DNA of 55,437 bases from Oscillatoria sp. HE19RPO. Lineage in GTDB: Bacteria; Cyanobacteriota; Cyanobacteriia; Cyanobacteriales; Laspinemataceae. The stretch covers positions 1-55,437 of the forward strand of contig NZ_JAMXOT010000182.1 in assembly GCF_024220515.1 (NCBI RefSeq), written 5' to 3'. The notes under the pieces were generated by a model. It made no database searches. It was not told the DNA's origin and was given only the letters and a program-made list of their open reading frames with translations. The position numbers and the translations under genes were made by a program. Shown piece after piece: positions 51,946-55,437 of the stretch (position 1 is its first letter; each line of letters begins with the position of its first letter).

Positions 51946-52464
51946 TTAAAATCGTAAACCGACGCCGCCTTGCAAAGAGACAGCCGGTTTGCTTTCATCG
52001 TCATAAGCATCTATGGCAATCACCGCATTCCCAAAGACAATGAATCGGGTATTGGGAACGGCGAAATCTACCCCGGGTTGAATCGCAAAGCTAACTTTTT
52101 GGCCCACGGGGGTATCTCCAGTAGTGAGGGCCGCCCCTGCACCCAAGTAAATATCCGTTTGCCAGGTGAGGGGATAGTCATAGGAAATGGTGGGAACCAC
52201 TGCCGTACCCTCGCCGCTAAAAAATCCCTGAGCGCGTAATGAAATGGGCAGGGCGAGTAGTTTATAGCGGGCTGCTAGTAAAAAAGCGTTTTCCCGATCG
52301 CCCTCTAGTTCCGTGAGTCCAGCGGATCCACCAACCCCAATATAACTCCCATAAGCCGCTTGCGCCGATGCCGGTTGACTCGACAAGGCTAGACTGCTGG
52401 CGACTGCCACGGTCCCTAACATCAGCGCACCCAAAGTCGATCCAATTTTTTTCAGATGTTCCAT
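51946..52464 (-). CDS. Exported beta-barrel-like protein
   Basis: This 172-residue protein has a signal peptide (residues 1-35; hydrophobic core, cleavage after PASAQA). The mature part consists of alternating strands with aromatic or Gly ends (YGSYIGVGGSAGL, FLLAARYKLL, PISLRAQGFFSG, TDIYLGAGAALT, VSFAIQPGVDFAV) and ends in Arg-Phe. Final aromatic residues and such strands are typical of small outer-membrane beta-barrels. Function is unknown. Confidence 0.72.
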   Translation of the reverse strand: MEHLKKIGSTLGALMLGTVAVASSLALSSQPASAQAAYGSYIGVGGSAGLTELEGDRENAFLLAARYKLLALPISLRAQGFFSGEGTAVVPTISYDYPLTWQTDIYLGAGAALTTGDTPVGQKVSFAIQPGVDFAVPNTRFIVFGNAVIAIDAYDDESKPAVSLQGGVGLRF

Positions 52465-52639
52465 TTCCCTACTCCTCTATCCCACTAAAAATAAATACTT
52501 CCGATGTTCCGTCGATTCTAGCTTAAGTTGAATCGCCGGACCATCACCGAGTCTGCTTCCCTATCCCTTCGGGAATGGCAAAACCCAGAGGAGTCAAGGG
52601 TCTGAATCCAGGATTAATACCAAATCCTCCGTTCAACGT

Positions 52640-52720
52640 TTTTACGCTTTAGCCCGCGCAGGCACCGCTTCGTCCGTGTAGCTCCAGGCTTGAGCCTGCG
52701 GGTTTTTACAGCGTTGGGGG
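52640..52720. repeat. Dispersed repeat related to 44408-44442
   Basis: On the reverse strand AGCTACACGGACGAAGCGG and then TGCCTGCGCGGGCT correspond to the element near 44408-44442. The surrounding sequence is non-coding and lies just after the end of the RDD-pentapeptide gene. Confidence 0.6.
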
Positions 52721-52785
52721 GTTTCCACCCCAAACCCGGTTTTGGGTAGCTGGCATCCGCAACCGTGGCCCTGGGAACCAACCCC

Positions 52786-54969
52786 TTACGGTTGGGAACA
52801 GAGGGGATAAATCCCCCCTTGGGCGCAGATATAAACAATTTGTTTATCATCTAAATTGCGAGCGTTGGTAAAATCCACCCCCCGCAAAAATCCGGATGTG
52901 GAGGGGTTGGGGGATTGCAAGAGGCGATCGCCTCTTTGGGTTTGGGGTTTGAAAAACACGGCCCCTTGGAAATCCGCCCCTTCTACATTCGCCCCTTGAA
53001 AATTGACCGAGGTGAGATCGGTTTGCTGAAAGTTGACATTTTGTAATTGAGCCAAACTCAAATTCGCACCGGCTAGTTTCGTCTCGCTCAAGTTGGCATT
53101 TTGGAGATTAGACTGGGTGAAATTCGCCCGACTCAAATCCGCACCCTGCCAGTCCGATCGCGTGAGGTTCGCCTTTGCCAGGGTTGCGCCAGTTGCCACC
53201 ACCCGGGGGAACCGAGTACCGATGGCGAGAATGCCGGTTAAGTTCGCTTCTGCTAACTGAGCACCCACCAGGGTAGCATTGGTGAGGTCCGCGAATTGCA
53301 AATTTGCCCCGATCGCCTGGGTACTGCTGAGGTTGGCCCCAGTCATTTGCGCCTTGGAGAGGTTCGCCCGGTCCAGTTTAGCGCGACTGAGATTGCTATA
53401 GGCGAGAATCACATGACTCAGAAAGGCCCCGGTAAAGTCGGCATCGGTGAGGATGCTGGCGGTCAAGTCGGCTTGAAGGTCATCCACGGTTCCGAAACGG
53501 CGATCGGGTCCGGGACTGGAAAATTGACTGCTTTTAAAACGAGCATGGCTTAAAATAGCGCCCCGAAATCGAATTCCAGATAAGTCCGTTTTTTCTAACA
53601 CCAAGGTGAAGGGGGCCGCTTCTGTGGTGATTTGGCCCAAATGAGTGCGGCTGAGATCCAGGGGGTCGAACTCGGTGCTATAAAGTTGCAGGAGTTTGGC
53701 GATCGCCCGTTGGGTGGCTTGGAGTCGCAGTTGCACCACTTCCAACTGCTCCTCATTGGTGCTGTAGCGCAGGGAATCCAGGTCTGTGCGAGTGGATTGA
53801 TTTAATTTTTGCAAATAGGGGAGCGATCGCTCGCCACTGCTGACTAAGGCTTGCTGGAGGACATCCAGTTGAGCGGGGTCCGTTTCCAGGGCCAGCAGAT
53901 CCGCTAAAATTTGGTACTGGGCCTCGGGATTATCTAAACTGGCTAATCCGAGAATCGCACCTTGACGCTCATCCGGTGCAAATTGTCGGACCCAAGTGAG
54001 AAACTTTTCCTGATCCAGCGCCGCCTGAGTCCGGGTATTTTCTTGGGATTGGATATAAAGTTGAGTCGTGACGAAGGTTCCCAAAATTGCCGCCAGACCC
54101 ACGGCCAATGCCAGGGCCTTTTTGGCGCTACTCTGAAGGCGAATCCTATTCCACCACTGATCGAACACGGGTTTGGATTCCGGCATCCGTTCAAGGGGTC
54201 CGCCTGCCTCTAATGGAATACCCACCTGTTTTGAGTTGCTGCTGTTCATTTTTTTACTAGGTCCCGAAACGCTGTGTCGGCTACTGCGGACCCACGTTCC
54301 GGCGAGGCGATCGTGCAGGGTGCGGCACTTGGGATCAAAGTAACTCCAGAGTCCATCAAAGGCCACCATCAAGGCCGTTGTTACTCCTAAAATTACTAAG
54401 TCCGGTACTGCGCCTGCGATCAGCCAGATTAGATAGGCGCTGGTGAGGGTGACTCCCCAACGGCCTACGGCCTCTCGCAACAGTGCACGCCCAAAACCGG
54501 GCGCTTTTCCCGAATCCGTCACCACCTGGAGGCGCAACCAGCGCTTCGGTAAAGTCTGACCCGTGAGTCCGAGTAGATATAATTGCCAAATACTGACGCT
54601 TAAGGCGGCGATCGGGCCAATTGTCCAGAGGAAATTGACGAGAGGGGGGACCAGACGGGTGCAGCGACGTCCTCGGGGATTGGGACAAGTCGGAGGCAGC
54701 CCCAGGGTCCGGGCGATCGCCCGTTCTAGGGTCACCAAAACCGGATTCAGGGGGACAGGTTGCACATTCAGATACCGCGTGGCGTGCCATCCCAAAGACA
54801 GGGGAACGAGGGCGCTAACGGCAATCAGCGCCAGTTCTACGGTACTCGCGGCCAACCGCCGTGGAAATAGGGTCACGGGGTTGACTTTCCCCGGGGTTGG
54901 GGGTTTGGTTTTTTTAGTCGATTGGACCTTGGGTGCAGTTCGCTTCGGGTCTTTAGATTTCCCAGTCAC
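52786..54969 (-). CDS. RDD membrane protein fused to pentapeptide repeats
   Basis: This 727-residue protein starts with a basic Pro/Lys/Thr-rich tail (1-30). An RDD-type membrane domain (about 30-230) has FPRRLAASTVELALI at the start and four hydrophobic helices, ending with the DPKCRTLHDRLAGTWV motif (R-D-D-like region). One more helix at about 290-310 follows, then a helical linker. From about 470 to the end runs a long array of pentapeptide repeats (A-(D/N)-L-x-x), for example LDRANLSKAQMTGANLS, interrupted by a LIR-like insert. The repeats form a right-handed beta-helix. RDD domains are membrane carriers of unknown substrate. The fusion may expose the helix to the outside or to a partner. 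Confidence 0.88.
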   Translation of the reverse strand: MTGKSKDPKRTAPKVQSTKKTKPPTPGKVNPVTLFPRRLAASTVELALIAVSALVPLSLGWHATRYLNVQPVPLNPVLVTLERAIARTLGLPPTCPNPRGRRCTRLVPPLVNFLWTIGPIAALSVSIWQLYLLGLTGQTLPKRWLRLQVVTDSGKAPGFGRALLREAVGRWGVTLTSAYLIWLIAGAVPDLVILGVTTALMVAFDGLWSYFDPKCRTLHDRLAGTWVRSSRHSVSGPSKKMNSSNSKQVGIPLEAGGPLERMPESKPVFDQWWNRIRLQSSAKKALALAVGLAAILGTFVTTQLYIQSQENTRTQAALDQEKFLTWVRQFAPDERQGAILGLASLDNPEAQYQILADLLALETDPAQLDVLQQALVSSGERSLPYLQKLNQSTRTDLDSLRYSTNEEQLEVVQLRLQATQRAIAKLLQLYSTEFDPLDLSRTHLGQITTEAAPFTLVLEKTDLSGIRFRGAILSHARFKSSQFSSPGPDRRFGTVDDLQADLTASILTDADFTGAFLSHVILAYSNLSRAKLDRANLSKAQMTGANLSSTQAIGANLQFADLTNATLVGAQLAEANLTGILAIGTRFPRVVATGATLAKANLTRSDWQGADLSRANFTQSNLQNANLSETKLAGANLSLAQLQNVNFQQTDLTSVNFQGANVEGADFQGAVFFKPQTQRGDRLLQSPNPSTSGFLRGVDFTNARNLDDKQIVYICAQGGIYPLCSQP

Positions 54970-54975
54970 TCTGAT

Positions 54976-55299
54976 TTATTGATTTGGGTTGGAGGATTTG
55001 GACGCTAAAAATAATTTATATCCGACAAATCCTAACACCCCAACGGCGGCCAAGGTAAAGGCTAACCGAATCAAGTTTAAGACGGTACTCACCGCAGATA
55101 AGGCCAAAATTCCCCCCACGGCGATCGCCACCACTTTCCCTCCATCAGGCAGTCCTTGATACCACAGGGTTAACTGTTGGTAGACCGATTTTAAGGAGGG
55201 GGCGGAAGGCGTAGAACTCGGCAAGGGTTGCGGTTGGTGGATTTGCGCCTCTAACTCTTGCAGTTGGCGCTCTAATTTTTGGCGTTCTTGAGGATTCTT
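54976..55299 (-). pseudogene. 5'-truncated gene: coiled coil plus membrane helices
   Basis: The reading frame runs from the left edge of an inserted element at about 55300 to the stop at 54976. It starts KNPQERQKLERQLQELEAQI (a coiled-coil segment), followed by a Pro-rich linker and then LPDGGKVVAIAVGGILALSAVSTV and TLAAVGVLGFVGYKLFL, two membrane helices (each quoted in part). No good start codon exists in this part; a TTG at 55224 would give a shorter form. It appears to be the C-terminal part of a host gene interrupted by the element at its right. Confidence 0.6.
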
Positions 55300-55437
55300 G
55301 ACACTCCCCGGTCTAAAGACACGGGGATTCTTTAGAAGGCAGTCGTAAGACTGCTAAACCCTACTCAGCCGTAGCCTTTCGGCAATCAAGGCGGTGCCAA
55401 TTGCCGCTATTCTCTCTGCCCGAAGGCATTGAGCCTA
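55300..55437. mobile_element. Likely end of an IS200/IS605-family element
   Basis: The sequence ACACTCCCCGGTCTAAAGA followed by CACGGGGATTCTTTAG forms an imperfect hairpin (CCCCG 55306-55310 with CGGGG, inner GTCT/AGAC). I recall such sequences as subterminal ends of IS200/IS605 elements in cyanobacteria. GATTCTT flanks the hairpin on both sides. The window ends about 110 bases inside, so no transposase is visible. Recognition is from memory. Confidence 0.5.

Overview
The window reads as chromosome of a cyanobacterium, probably a filamentous, Oscillatoriales-like one (the rank is inference). The octamer GCGATCGC (HIP1) is scattered through most genes, and several gene groups are typically cyanobacterial: coaD overlapping a coiled-coil gene, a DUF2157 + GDYXXLXY pair, an Mrp-type antiporter operon without the long MrpA, and a signal peptidase I with membrane repeats.

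Layout. 0.3-4.6 kb: coaD, a coiled-coil protein, DUF2157 and GDYXXLXY membrane proteins and a DUF192 lipoprotein. 4.7-5.7 kb: a DUF433/DUF5615 toxin-antitoxin pair and an orphan antitoxin-like gene. 5.8-28.8 kb: a large accessory (defence-type) island. It starts at a decayed queD relic that still carries a queD-like leader (5.83-6.11 kb) and ends at an intact queD with the same leader (28.36-28.84 kb). 28.8-30.1 kb: a UPF0175 antitoxin with a truncated DUF3368 toxin, then a TacA/TacT pair. 30.3-33.9 kb: metH. 34.5-38.4 kb: mrpCDEFGAB. 38.5-42.5 kb: SWIM protein and SNF2 helicase. 42.9-55.4 kb: mostly housekeeping or conserved genes (two SDRs, arfB, a transaldolase-like enzyme, a radical SAM activase-like protein, lepB, an RDD-pentapeptide protein), with repeats, a Rpn-like nuclease gene plus two copies of its C-terminus, and at the right edge a gene cut by what looks like an IS200/IS605-type end.

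The island has three modules. (1) Forward, 6.4-15.2 kb: two unrecognised proteins and a 1920-residue DEAD-like helicase with zinc clusters and a C-terminal DUF1998, resembling DruE of Druantia. (2) A VapBC pair at 15.3-16.0 kb, then a reverse operon at 16.0-25.8 kb: a GNAT acetyltransferase fused to a tRNA-guanine-transglycosylase (DpdA-like) domain, a winged-helix-like protein, a 1329-residue P-loop ATPase with a long coiled coil, a second winged-helix-like protein, an AAA ATPase and a phosphoribosyltransferase-like protein. (3) Forward, 26.4-28.2 kb: a hairpin-rich leader containing two tiny ORFs and a terminator, followed by a reverse transcriptase with a YADD motif and no sign of a group II intron.

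Interpretation (inference). Module 2 looks like an undescribed relative of the Dpd 7-deazaguanine-in-DNA systems: the TGT-like domain would exchange a base, the GNAT would acylate it or its precursor, and the ATPases would sense or restrict. QueD makes the 7-deazaguanine precursor, so an intact queD and a queD relic at the two edges of the island fit this reading. Module 3 looks like a defence-type RT with its own non-coding RNA. Module 1 is either an independent Druantia-like system or the effector arm of module 2.
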